Below are positions 28,402 to 36,259 of a stretch of DNA of 54,811 bases, one piece after another. The position numbers and the translations under genes were made by a program. How positions within the stretch are numbered: position 1 is the first letter of the stretch; each line of letters begins with the position of its first letter. Below the pieces are notes generated by a model that saw only the letters and a list, made by a program, of their open reading frames with translations, was not told where the DNA came from and did no database searches. This DNA comes from Akkermansiaceae bacterium (GTDB lineage: Bacteria > Verrucomicrobiota > Verrucomicrobiia > Verrucomicrobiales > Akkermansiaceae): assembly GCA_023253625.1 (NCBI GenBank), contig JALRFY010000066.1, positions 1 through 54,811 of the forward strand, read 5' to 3'.

Positions 28402-28941
28402 TCAACCCTTGATGGCGGACGTCTTGAGCACGCCGACGCAGGGCAGGTTGCGGTATTTCCCCTGATAGTCGAGGCCGTAGCCGACGACGAATTCGTCGCC
28501 GATCTGGAATCCCACATGATCCGCGTTCACCTCAGCGGCCCGCGCCTTGTCCTTGGAGAGCAGCACCGCGGTGTGCACGCCGGCCGCGCCTTCCTCGAGC
28601 AGCCGGCGTTTCACCGCATCGAGCGTGCGGCCGGTGTCGAGGATGTCGTCGAGCAAGAGGACATGGCGGCCCTTCACCTCGGGGAAATGGCGGTCGAGGA
28701 AATCCACGGTGCCGGAGCTTTCGGTGCCACCATGGTAGCTCGCCACATTGAGGCACTCGAGTTCCAAGACGCGTGGCACGCGGCGCAGCAGATCCGCGGC
28801 GAAAACCAGCGCGCCTTTCAACAAGATGATCACCAGCAAGGGGCCGGGTGGAAACTCGCGCTCGATTTCCCCCGCCATGGTGTCCAGCCGGCGGTGGATC
28901 ACTTCCTCATCGATCAAAATCCGCTCGATGTCGTTGCGCAT
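28402..28941 (-). CDS. hpt: Hypoxanthine phosphoribosyltransferase
   Basis: A purine-salvage enzyme that makes IMP or GMP from hypoxanthine or guanine and PRPP. The 179-residue protein starts at the ATG at 28941 (MRNDIERILIDEEVIHRRL). The PRPP-binding motif is LLLDDILDTGRT at about residues 95-106. LLKGALVFAADLLRR and DEFVVGYGLDYQGKYRNLP are typical Hpt blocks. A truncated second copy lies 0.9 kb away beyond a toxin-antitoxin pair. The long minus-strand frame reaching to 29928 is mainly antisense to the sigma-54 regulator and is not part of this gene. Confidence 0.95.
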   Translation of the reverse strand: MRNDIERILIDEEVIHRRLDTMAGEIEREFPPGPLLVIILLKGALVFAADLLRRVPRVLELECLNVASYHGGTESSGTVDFLDRHFPEVKGRHVLLLDDILDTGRTLDAVKRRLLEEGAAGVHTAVLLSKDKARAAEVNADHVGFQIGDEFVVGYGLDYQGKYRNLPCVGVLKTSAIKG

Positions 28942-29059
28942 GGCCACTGATAGGTCTCCCGGCAGCGCGCGCCAAGTGCCAATCCAATTGGCGGCCGGCG
29001 GCGGCCGGATTTTTTGCGTGTTTTCCGCGAATGCCCTGATTGACTTGGCCTTGCGCGCG

Positions 29060-30442
29060 ATGCCCGACAAACCCGCTGATGACACGCTGTTGCTGGTCGA
29101 TCCCGACTTGGATTTCCTGGAGTGGGCCACGCGCCATTTAGCGGCGGACAACTTGCGCATCCTGCGCTGCGACAACGCGGCCAACGCGCTAAAGGTGGTG
29201 GAGAAGACCGGGGTGGGCGTGATCGTGGCGGCCATGGACATGCAGCCCCTTGGCGGCATGGACCTGCTCGACCGGGTGATGCGCGAGAGCCCGCAGACGC
29301 TGGTGGTGCTGACCGCCGGTTTCCCCACCACCGGGCAGATCATCGAGGCCACCCAGCGCGGCGCGCATGATGTGCTGCGCAAGGAATCGCTCGCCTTCGA
29401 GTTGAGATCGGTGGTGGAAAACGCACTGCAAACGCGCGAGGAACGCCGCAGCGCGGGACACGCCGACGCTGTGCTGCCAAGCCAGGATGGCCGGGTGAAA
29501 ATGATCGGTGTTTCCCGCGCCTTGCAGGGGGTCTTCAAGCTGGTGGGGCGCGTGGCGCGATCGGATGCACCAGTGCTCATCGCCGGTGAGAGCGGCACCG
29601 GTAAGGAGCTCATCGCCAAGGCGGTGCACGAATACAGCCCGCGCCGCCAGCGCGAAATGATCACCATCAACTGCGGTGCGATTCCCGAAAACCTGCTCGA
29701 AAGCGAGCTGTTCGGGCACGAGAAGGGATCGTTCACCGGAGCGATCGCGCGTCGCGCCGGACGCTTCGAGCAGGCGGATGGCGGCACCTTGTTTCTCGAT
29801 GAGATCGGCGACATGCCGCTGGGCATCCAGGTGAAGCTGCTGCGCGTCCTGCAGGACGGATCGTTCTCGCGCGTCGGATCGAACGAGACGCTCAGCTCCG
29901 ATGTGCGCATCATTGCCGCCACCCACAAGAACCTCGCCGAGGAGGTGGCCGCCGGGCGTTTCCGCGAGGATCTCTACTACCGCCTCAACGTGGTGGAAAT
30001 CCGCATCCCGCCACTGCGCGAGCGTCCCGAGGACATCCCGTTGCTGGCTGAGTTTTTCCTCCAGCGCATCACCCGCAAGAACGGCATGGCGCGCATCCGC
30101 CTCAGCGCCGAGGCAATCAGCGCGCTGCAAACGCACAACTGGCCCGGCAATGTGCGCGAACTGGAAAACACCATCGCCCGCGCCTGTGCGCTCGCCACCT
30201 CCAACATCCTGCTGCCCGCCGACATCCCGCTCGCCTCGGTGCCCGTGAAATCACCCGCCGCACTCACCGCCGCACTCGATCAAATCATCAATCTCGCGCC
30301 CACCGGCGGGGCCGGCCTGCTCGATTGGCTCACCCGCGCGGCGGCCGGCCGCACGGTCGAGCGCTCCGATGGCGAACTCAAGGAGGCCGCGGCCATGCTC
30401 GGGGTCACCATCACCGAACTGCGCAAGCTCCTCAAACGATGA
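29060..30442 (+). CDS. Sigma-54-dependent response regulator (NtrC type)
   Basis: A bacterial enhancer-binding protein of 460 residues. A receiver-like domain covers residues 8-125, a sigma-54 AAA+ domain about 145-385, and a short Fis-type helix-turn-helix is at the C-terminus (KEAAAMLGVTITELRKLLK). Walker A GESGTGKE lies at 176-183, the sigma-54 contact loop is GSFTGA, and Walker B is GTLFLDEIGDMP. The receiver is unusual: around the phosphoacceptor position the sequence is VIVAAMDMQPLGGMD, where the canonical D-x-x-M-P spacing is not kept and Asp60 is the only nearby candidate. The lysine in GAHDVLRK is present. No histidine kinase is adjacent. upp overlaps its stop codon. Confidence 0.93.
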   Translation: MPDKPADDTLLLVDPDLDFLEWATRHLAADNLRILRCDNAANALKVVEKTGVGVIVAAMDMQPLGGMDLLDRVMRESPQTLVVLTAGFPTTGQIIEATQRGAHDVLRKESLAFELRSVVENALQTREERRSAGHADAVLPSQDGRVKMIGVSRALQGVFKLVGRVARSDAPVLIAGESGTGKELIAKAVHEYSPRRQREMITINCGAIPENLLESELFGHEKGSFTGAIARRAGRFEQADGGTLFLDEIGDMPLGIQVKLLRVLQDGSFSRVGSNETLSSDVRIIAATHKNLAEEVAAGRFREDLYYRLNVVEIRIPPLRERPEDIPLLAEFFLQRITRKNGMARIRLSAEAISALQTHNWPGNVRELENTIARACALATSNILLPADIPLASVPVKSPAALTAALDQIINLAPTGGAGLLDWLTRAAAGRTVERSDGELKEAAAMLGVTITELRKLLKR

Positions 30443-31074
30443 AGCCGCCGGTAAATTTCCATCTTGTCGAGCACCCGCTCGTCGCGGCGGAAATGACGCG
30501 GCTGCGGGAAGCGGATTGCCCCTCGGCAGAATTCCGCCAGCGCGTCCGGCGTGTCGCCTCGCTGATGGTGCCGGCCGTCACCGCGGATCTCGCCACCGAG
30601 ACGGTCGCTTGCCAGACACCGTTGGAAATCACCTCCGGAAAACGCCTTGCCCGCGGCGTGATACTCGTCCCCGTGCTGCGTGCCGGGCTGGCATTTCTCG
30701 ATGGCTTCCTCGATCTCATTCCACACGCTTCCGTGGCCCACATCGGTCTTGCCCGCAACGAGCAAACCTTGCTGCCGGAATCCTATTACCTGAAACATCC
30801 GCAACGACTCGCCGAGCACGATGTGATCGTGCTGGACCCGATGCTCGCCACCGGCGGGTCTGCCGTGGAGGCCGTGCGGCGGCTGCGTGAAGCCGGCGCG
30901 GTATCGCTGCGCTTTGCCTGCTTGGTGGCCGCGCCCGAGGGGCTCGCCCATCTCGCGGGTGCTTTCCCGCAACTGCCGGTTTTCACCGCCGCGCTCGACC
31001 GCTGTCTCGACGAACGCGGCTACATTCTCCCCGGCCTTGGCGACGCCGGCGACCGCATGTTCGGCACGGTTTGA
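30439..31074 (+). CDS. upp: Uracil phosphoribosyltransferase
   Basis: A pyrimidine-salvage enzyme that makes UMP from uracil and PRPP. The 211-residue protein contains VPVLRAGLAFLDGFLDLIP, HIGLARNE and the PRPP motif VIVLDPMLATGGSAVEAV. YILPGLGDAGDRMFGT is the uracil-binding C-terminus. Its ATG overlaps the TGA of the sigma-54 regulator (ATGA), so translation is probably coupled. With hpt divergent just upstream, this is a small nucleobase-salvage cluster around an enhancer-binding regulator. Confidence 0.95.
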   Translation: MKPPVNFHLVEHPLVAAEMTRLREADCPSAEFRQRVRRVASLMVPAVTADLATETVACQTPLEITSGKRLARGVILVPVLRAGLAFLDGFLDLIPHASVAHIGLARNEQTLLPESYYLKHPQRLAEHDVIVLDPMLATGGSAVEAVRRLREAGAVSLRFACLVAAPEGLAHLAGAFPQLPVFTAALDRCLDERGYILPGLGDAGDRMFGTV

Positions 31075-31107
31075 TCCGATATGCCATTTCCCCGCGCCTT
31101 GTCACAC

Positions 31108-31212
31108 GGAGCGGCGGAACGTGGCCGCCGTGCCCATGCAAATCCCATCGGTGGCACGTCTGCCCGGTTCATGATCTTCTCATGGACGCGGGCGAACATG
31201 TTACGCCCCTCC
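31108..31212. repeat. REPIN-like element, copy 3
   Basis: A 105-base imperfect palindrome. The left end GGAGCGGCGGAACGTGGCCG matches copies 1 and 2. The right end, read inward, is GGAGGGGCGTAACATGTTCG. It lies after upp, and its right arm overlaps the 3' end of the gene at 31201-32082, supplying the last residues and the TAA stop. Confidence 0.78.
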
Positions 31213-32082
31213 GTGAAATCCGTCCTGCCAGATATTCCCCCGCAAGCCCGTGATGAGCCGTTGCCGCAGTGGCGCGGCGGCTTCCGCCAGGCGGCGTTGT
31301 TCGTTTTCATAAACCGCGCGGCCCGCAGCGGTTTCGATGGGCACCGGTGCATAGCCCCACTCCGTTAGATCGTAGGGGCTGGCCCGCATGTCCAGCGCGC
31401 GCAGATCCACTGCGAGTTCGAAGCAATCGAGCAGCAGCTCCGAGCCGGTCCACGGCATCGATTTGGCGGCCCATTTGTATAAATCCATGTTGGCATGCAG
31501 GCAGGCCGGCTGCTCGTGGCGGTGGCGGCTGTGGATGTCCGGTTGCAGGCGGTTGAGCGGCCGTGCCTCAGGCGCGAAAAACCGGAATGCATCGTGGTGC
31601 GAGCAACAGATCGCGCGGCTTTCCACCAGGGCATCGATCTCCGCCTGCGGCAGCCTGAGCCGCAGTGTTTTCTCGTGGCGGATCTCGCGGCCGCGATAGA
31701 CCATCGCCCATTCGTGCAGTCCGTGGCAGGCGAAGTTCGGCACGCGTTCGCGGGTGGCTTCCAGCAGTTCCAGAGTCCACCGCATGCGTTGGCGGGCCTT
31801 TTCCGGCAGCTTGCGCGGATCGAGCGCAAGACATCCGTTTTCGAGAAGATAGCATCCATCGGAAAATCCCTCGGGCAGGGAGGGCAGCGGCCATTCGAGC
31901 GCCTCACCGGCCGCCGGATGCCAGTTCTCCAACAACGAGAACGGAAACGGATAGTATTGGAACAGGAAGTCGAGCACCGGGTGCGGCAGCCCGCGCGCGC
32001 GGCGTTTGCGTGCGGCAGCCGTGTGCTTTTCCGCCCGCGCACGATGCGCCGCCGCCTTCTCCCGCCATGAAGCGAGTGGCAT
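31201..32082 (-). CDS. Conserved protein of unknown function
   Basis: A 293-residue soluble protein starting at MPLASWREKAAAHRARAEKH. It has the look of a family often labelled '3-methyladenine DNA glycosylase' in actinobacterial annotation (PVLDFLFQYYPF, HPAAGEALEWPLP, CHGLHEWAMVY, SRAICCSHHDAFRFF, MDLYKWAAKSMPW, ALDMRASPYDLTEWG). I see no glycosylase catalytic motif and do not endorse that function. The frame extends to 32694 antisense to the next gene; the ATG at 32082 marks where the conserved part begins. Its final codons and stop lie in REPIN copy 3, so the natural C-terminus may have been altered. Confidence 0.7.
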   Translation of the reverse strand: MPLASWREKAAAHRARAEKHTAAARKRRARGLPHPVLDFLFQYYPFPFSLLENWHPAAGEALEWPLPSLPEGFSDGCYLLENGCLALDPRKLPEKARQRMRWTLELLEATRERVPNFACHGLHEWAMVYRGREIRHEKTLRLRLPQAEIDALVESRAICCSHHDAFRFFAPEARPLNRLQPDIHSRHRHEQPACLHANMDLYKWAAKSMPWTGSELLLDCFELAVDLRALDMRASPYDLTEWGYAPVPIETAAGRAVYENEQRRLAEAAAPLRQRLITGLRGNIWQDGFHGGA

Positions 32083-32210
32083 GACATCGCGGTAACCGGA
32101 CGTGCTCACGCGGCGAGCGAAGCATATCCTGTGGCGTCGGTCCATGATCGGCCGCATCACGCTGCACCAGAAAACCATCTGGATGCTCAAGAGTTTCCTG
32201 AAGTAGGCGC

Positions 32211-33011
32211 TCAGACGCGCCGCGGCCGGCGCGCCATGACGATCCGCATCAAGCCGATCGGGATGGCGGAAATCACCAGCGCCGCCGCGGCGATTTTCAA
32301 ACCCGGGAACACCCGCGCGCGGCCGGCTGTCAGGGCCCGCAGCGATTCGGCGACGACCTGCCCGCGCGGGACATAGGACCACTCGTGCGTCCGCATGCCG
32401 GGCATGGTTTCGTCGCGCCGCGCCACATTGCCGAACTCGGTGTGCACCGGCCCCGGGCAGACCGCCAGCACCCGAATGCCGCGCTCGCGCAATTCGATGC
32501 GCAGGGCTTCCGAGAAACTCGTCACATAGGCCTTGGTCGCGGCATAGACGGCGAAATCGGGGATCGGCAGCAGGCTGGCCAGCGAGCTGACATTGAGCAC
32601 CGCGCCGCCATACGGCATCGCCGGCAGCAGCAGGTGCGTGAGGTGGGTGAGCGCCTCGATGTTGACCCGCAGCATCGCCTCGATGCGCGGCCACTCGGCG
32701 GTGGCGAACTCGCCGTAGTCGCCGAGTCCCGCGTTGTTCACCAGCAGGTCCGGCCGCAGCTTGGCCTCGTGCAGCGTGGCCGCGACCCTGCGCCGCTCAC
32801 CGGCATCTGCCAGATCCGCGGCGATCACCGAGACGGCGGTTTTCGGAAACTCCGCGCGGATGCGCCCGGCCAGGTTTTCCAACAGCCCGGCGCGCCGCGC
32901 GACGAGCACCAGGTGGTCGCTCACGGGCGCGAGTTGCAGGGCGTATTCCTCGCCGAGCCCGGCGGAAGCCCCGGTAATGACGGCACATGCGAAACAGTCG
33001 GTGGCTGGCAT
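32211..33011 (-). CDS. Short-chain dehydrogenase/reductase
   Basis: A classical SDR of 266 residues. The cofactor motif TGASAGLGEEYA is followed by LVARRAG, which favours NADP(H). NNAG, the catalytic serine in NVSSLASLLP and YAATK are all present. The C-terminus FPGLKIAAAALVISAIPIG may be a membrane anchor. The ATG at 33011 starts the Rossmann fold; the longer frame to 33182 is antisense to the M20 gene. The substrate cannot be assigned. The N-terminus faces the divergent peptidase. Confidence 0.88.
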   Translation of the reverse strand: MPATDCFACAVITGASAGLGEEYALQLAPVSDHLVLVARRAGLLENLAGRIRAEFPKTAVSVIAADLADAGERRRVAATLHEAKLRPDLLVNNAGLGDYGEFATAEWPRIEAMLRVNIEALTHLTHLLLPAMPYGGAVLNVSSLASLLPIPDFAVYAATKAYVTSFSEALRIELRERGIRVLAVCPGPVHTEFGNVARRDETMPGMRTHEWSYVPRGQVVAESLRALTAGRARVFPGLKIAAAALVISAIPIGLMRIVMARRPRRV

Positions 33012-33102
33012 GGATTCCCGATACACGCCAGCCGCAGGGCCCGCCAGTGACAATCCGCAATTCAGGTTTGTGGAAACGCATGCCGTTGCCAATGCTGCGC
33101 CC

Positions 33103-34242
33103 ATGAACCCCGACAATGTGACGGAGCTGCTGCAGGAATTGGTCCGCATCCCCTCGGTGAATCCGGACAACGACCCGGGCACCGATCAATCCGGCGAGGG
33201 AGCCCTCGCGGATGCCCTCGCCGGCTGGCTGCGGTCGCTCGGTGCGGAGGTGCAACTGGAGGAAATCCGCCCCGGCCGGCCAAACCTGATCGCCCGTTTC
33301 GCCCCATGCGACGGCCGCCCGCGCATTCTGTTAGGACCGCACCTCGACACCGTGGGCGTGGGCGGCATGGCGATCGATCCCTTCGCCGCCGAAATCCGTG
33401 ACGGCCGCGTGTGGGGCCGCGGCACCTGCGACACCAAGGGGCCGATGGCCGCGATGCTCTGGGCACTGCGCGAACACCGTGACCAGCTGCGCGAGCTGCC
33501 GGTGGCGGTGGATTTCGTCGCCTTCATGGGCGAGGAATCCGGGCAGTGGGGATCGCGCGATTTCGCGAAGCGCCACGGGGCGGACTACCAATTTGCGGTG
33601 ATCGGCGAGCCGACATCGCTCGACGTGGTGCATCTGACCAAGGGTTCGCTATGGGCCACCCTGCGCGCGACCGGGCGCGCCGCGCACAGTTCGATGCCCG
33701 AGTGCGGTGACAACGCGATCCTCAAGCTCACCCGCGCGCTCGACGTGCTCGACCGCGAACTGCGCCCGGCGCTTGCCGCATACCAGCACCCGGTGCTCGG
33801 CGGCTCCACGCTCAATATCGGCCTGATCCGCGGCGGCTCGCGCCCGAACATTGTTCCGGACCTCGCCGAGGCGGAAATTGACATCCGGATCACCCCCGCG
33901 CTGGCCGAAGCCGGCGGAGCCTTGCAATTGCTCGAAGCCACCATCCACAACCACCGCCTGCCGGTGGAAATCGTCAATCCGCACGAAAATCCGCCGATGG
34001 AAACTCCGGCGGAGCATCCGATGATCCGCCGGCTGCTGGAAGCCGGCAAAGGCAATGCCCTCACCGGCGCGCCATGGTTTTCCGATGCCGCCCACCTCGC
34101 CGCCGCCGGACTGCCCGCCGTCTGCATCGGCCCGGGTTCCATCGCCCAGGCGCACACCGCCGACGAATTCATCGAGATCGCCGCCTTGGAGGCGGGCGCG
34201 GAATTTTTCGGCAGGTTGGTTGGCGGGCTGGCCGACGGCTGA
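33103..34242 (+). CDS. M20-family metallopeptidase (ArgE/DapE-like)
   Basis: A dinuclear zinc amidohydrolase of 379 residues. Metal ligands and catalytic residues are seen in LLGPHLDTVG, WGRGTCDTKGPMAAML, FMGEESGQWGSRDF, GEPTSLDVV and the C-terminal AQAHTADEFIEI. The dimerisation domain lies in between (KGSLWATLRATGRAAHSS onward). Sequence alone does not separate acetylornithine deacetylase, succinyl-diaminopimelate desuccinylase and related peptidases; no arginine or lysine genes are adjacent. The ATG at 33103 was chosen because earlier codons overlap the divergent SDR. Confidence 0.9.
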   Translation: MNPDNVTELLQELVRIPSVNPDNDPGTDQSGEGALADALAGWLRSLGAEVQLEEIRPGRPNLIARFAPCDGRPRILLGPHLDTVGVGGMAIDPFAAEIRDGRVWGRGTCDTKGPMAAMLWALREHRDQLRELPVAVDFVAFMGEESGQWGSRDFAKRHGADYQFAVIGEPTSLDVVHLTKGSLWATLRATGRAAHSSMPECGDNAILKLTRALDVLDRELRPALAAYQHPVLGGSTLNIGLIRGGSRPNIVPDLAEAEIDIRITPALAEAGGALQLLEATIHNHRLPVEIVNPHENPPMETPAEHPMIRRLLEAGKGNALTGAPWFSDAAHLAAAGLPAVCIGPGSIAQAHTADEFIEIAALEAGAEFFGRLVGGLADG

Positions 34243-34307
34243 AGGTGCCCAAATTGGAAATCCGCTTGCGCTGCGGGGCGGGTCCGCGGCAGATTGCGCC
34301 GCACCAA

Positions 34308-34387
34308 GGCGGCTTGGCGGAATTGGTAGACGCGCTCGACTCAAAATCGAGTTCTAACGAGTGTGGGTTCGAGTCCCACAGCCGCTA
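34308..34387 (+). tRNA. tRNA-Leu(CAA)
   Basis: The acceptor GGCGGCT pairs with AGCCGCT, with a G-T at the first pair. The D-arm contains AATTGGTAGA. The anticodon stem CTCGA/TCGAG carries loop CTCAAAA with anticodon CAA. The variable arm is short for a class II tRNA, and the T-arm is GTGGG-TTCGAGT-CCCAC. The discriminator is A and CCA is not encoded. It sits 48 bases upstream of lpxI. Confidence 0.95.
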
Positions 34388-34434
34388 CTTTCCCGGTTTC
34401 GACGGGCCGGCGATGGTTTTCGAAACGATCGACC

Positions 34435-35262
34435 ATGTCCCAGTCCCGCACCATCGGCGTCATTGCAGGCAACGGCGTGTATCCCGAGACCTTCCTGCAC
34501 GCTGCGCGGCGCGAGTGCCCGGGCGTGAAGCTGGCGGTGGCGGCGTTCCATGGCGAGACGCGGCCGGAACTTGAGGCACTGGCCGATGCCACCGAGTGGT
34601 TCCGGGTCGCCCAACTCGGGAAGATGATCCGGTTTTTCAAGCGCGAGGGCGTGACCGAGGCGGTGATGATGGGGCAGATTTCACCGAAGAACCTGTTCGA
34701 CCTACGGCCCGACCTGCGGGTGCTGATGATGTTGGCGCGGGTGCGCGAAAGGAATGCCGAGACCTTGTTCGGGGGAATCGCCGACGAACTGGCGAAAGAC
34801 GGTATCACGGTGCTTTCCGCGACCACATTTTTGGATGACCACCTGCCCGGCGCGGGCCATGTCTGCGGGCCGGAATTCAAAAAACGCCAGCTCGCCGATG
34901 CCGGTTTCGGATTCAGGATCGCCAAGCAAACGAGCGCGCTCGACATCGGCCAGAGCGTGGTGGTGCGCCACGGCACGGTGCTCGCCGTCGAGGCCTTTGA
35001 GGGCACCAACGCGTGCATCCGCCGCGGTGGCGAACTCGGCCGGCGCAAGGACGTGATGCTGGTGAAGGTTTCCAAGCCCAACCAGGACTTCCGTTTCGAC
35101 GTGCCGGTCATCGGCCCGCAAACCATCGAGAATTGCGCCGAGGCGGGCGTGTCCGCCATCGCCATCGAGGCGGGGAAGACGTTGTTGTTGGAAAAGGAAA
35201 AAACCGCGGCTCTCTGCCAGCAACACCGCATCGGTGTGCACGCGGTGCAAGCGGATGGGTGA
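34435..35262 (+). CDS. lpxI: UDP-2,3-diacylglucosamine pyrophosphatase LpxI
   Basis: An inner-membrane-associated hydrolase of lipid A synthesis that makes lipid X; it replaces LpxH in many lineages. The 275-residue DUF1009 protein contains IGVIAGNGVYPETF, LGKMIRFFKREGVTEAVMMG, SATTFLDDHLP, DIGQSVVVRHGTVLAVEAFEGT and GPQTIENCAEAGVSAIAIEA. The presence of this gene indicates a Gram-negative outer membrane with lipid A. The ATG at 34435 is the family start. Confidence 0.92.
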   Translation: MSQSRTIGVIAGNGVYPETFLHAARRECPGVKLAVAAFHGETRPELEALADATEWFRVAQLGKMIRFFKREGVTEAVMMGQISPKNLFDLRPDLRVLMMLARVRERNAETLFGGIADELAKDGITVLSATTFLDDHLPGAGHVCGPEFKKRQLADAGFGFRIAKQTSALDIGQSVVVRHGTVLAVEAFEGTNACIRRGGELGRRKDVMLVKVSKPNQDFRFDVPVIGPQTIENCAEAGVSAIAIEAGKTLLLEKEKTAALCQQHRIGVHAVQADG

Positions 35263-35265
35263 AGC

Positions 35266-36222
35266 TCACTTCCCGAGCCAGGATTTCCAGAGCGTTTCGG
35301 CTTCCTTGGTGTTGATCTCTCGATCGCTGGTGACGATGCGGTAGCGGCGCTGCGAAACGGCGGGGTGTTCGTCATCGAGAGGGATGGACTGTTGCGCCAC
35401 GGGGTTGAGGTTCACAAAGTGGTGGCCGGAGTGCATTTTGGCGTTCCAGCAGCGCATGCGCTCGGCCTCGCCGGTTTCGGATGCGGCGCTCATCAGCAGC
35501 ACCGAGGCCTTGCCGCCGGGGCGCCCGCCGGTGATGAGGATCCAGCGGACCGGCTGGCCGTTGCCGTTTTCACGACTGTGGCCCTCGCTGGTGACGAGTG
35601 TGCTGTTTTCTCCGTTCCATTCCGGGGTGCCGCGCCAGCCGAGGCCGCTGTAGTGGTTCTTGCCGATGACTACCTTGGCGTGGTTCGGGAGCTGACGGAT
35701 GGTCAGATCAAGTGCAATGGTCTGGGCGTCGAGCAAAGACATGGCCAGATCGGTGGTCTCACGGATCACGACGCGTGGCTCCGCATCCTCCTTGCCGCGT
35801 AATGCGACACGGCCCGCAAGCCGCCATTGGATGGCGTCCGGGCCTTTGGAAACGACCTCCACGCCATCGGCGACGGGGGCACCTTCGCCGTTCTGGATTT
35901 CCCATGTGTTGAATTTCCTGCCGTCCACTTCGATGAACTTCCACGGCCACCACAGGCTGAAGTGGTGCAGGTGGTCGGACGGCTGGAGCTCGGTGGTGAC
36001 GAAACCGGACGGCGTGGCGAGCGGGCTGATGAAATGGCTGCCGGCGAATTTTTGGCCGCCTTTCGGATCTTTGATCGGTGCTTTTTGAAAACCGAGCACG
36101 GTCTTGCCATTCAGTTGCGCGAGCACGCGGCCGTCTTCTTCGACCGTATTCCAGACATTGTCCGCGAACAGCGCGGCGGTGGTGGCGAGCGTGGTGAGGG
36201 CGGCGGCGGCGATCGGCTTCAT
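35266..36222 (-). CDS. Secreted PmoA-like protein (DUF6807)
   Basis: A 318-residue exported protein with signal peptide MKPIAAAALTTLATTAALFA. The body matches the DUF6807/'PmoA-like' family that is abundant in Planctomycetes and Verrucomicrobia: HFISPLATPSGFVTTELQP, DHLHHFSLWWPWKF, and GLGWRGTPEWNGENS. Despite the name it has no link to methane oxidation; members often accompany glycan-degradation genes. The conserved histidines in SDHLHHFS could bind a metal or sugar. The gene stands alone, converging on lpxI with a three-base gap. Confidence 0.82.
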   Translation of the reverse strand: MKPIAAAALTTLATTAALFADNVWNTVEEDGRVLAQLNGKTVLGFQKAPIKDPKGGQKFAGSHFISPLATPSGFVTTELQPSDHLHHFSLWWPWKFIEVDGRKFNTWEIQNGEGAPVADGVEVVSKGPDAIQWRLAGRVALRGKEDAEPRVVIRETTDLAMSLLDAQTIALDLTIRQLPNHAKVVIGKNHYSGLGWRGTPEWNGENSTLVTSEGHSRENGNGQPVRWILITGGRPGGKASVLLMSAASETGEAERMRCWNAKMHSGHHFVNLNPVAQQSIPLDDEHPAVSQRRYRIVTSDREINTKEAETLWKSWLGK

Positions 36223-36259
36223 GATGGACGGAGAATAACGCAGGAGTGGCCTGCTTCTA

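Noticed and set aside
28942-29928. Upstream extension of the hpt frame to 508 codons
   Set aside because: Antisense to the sigma-54 regulator; the hpt product starts at 28941 with the family N-terminus.
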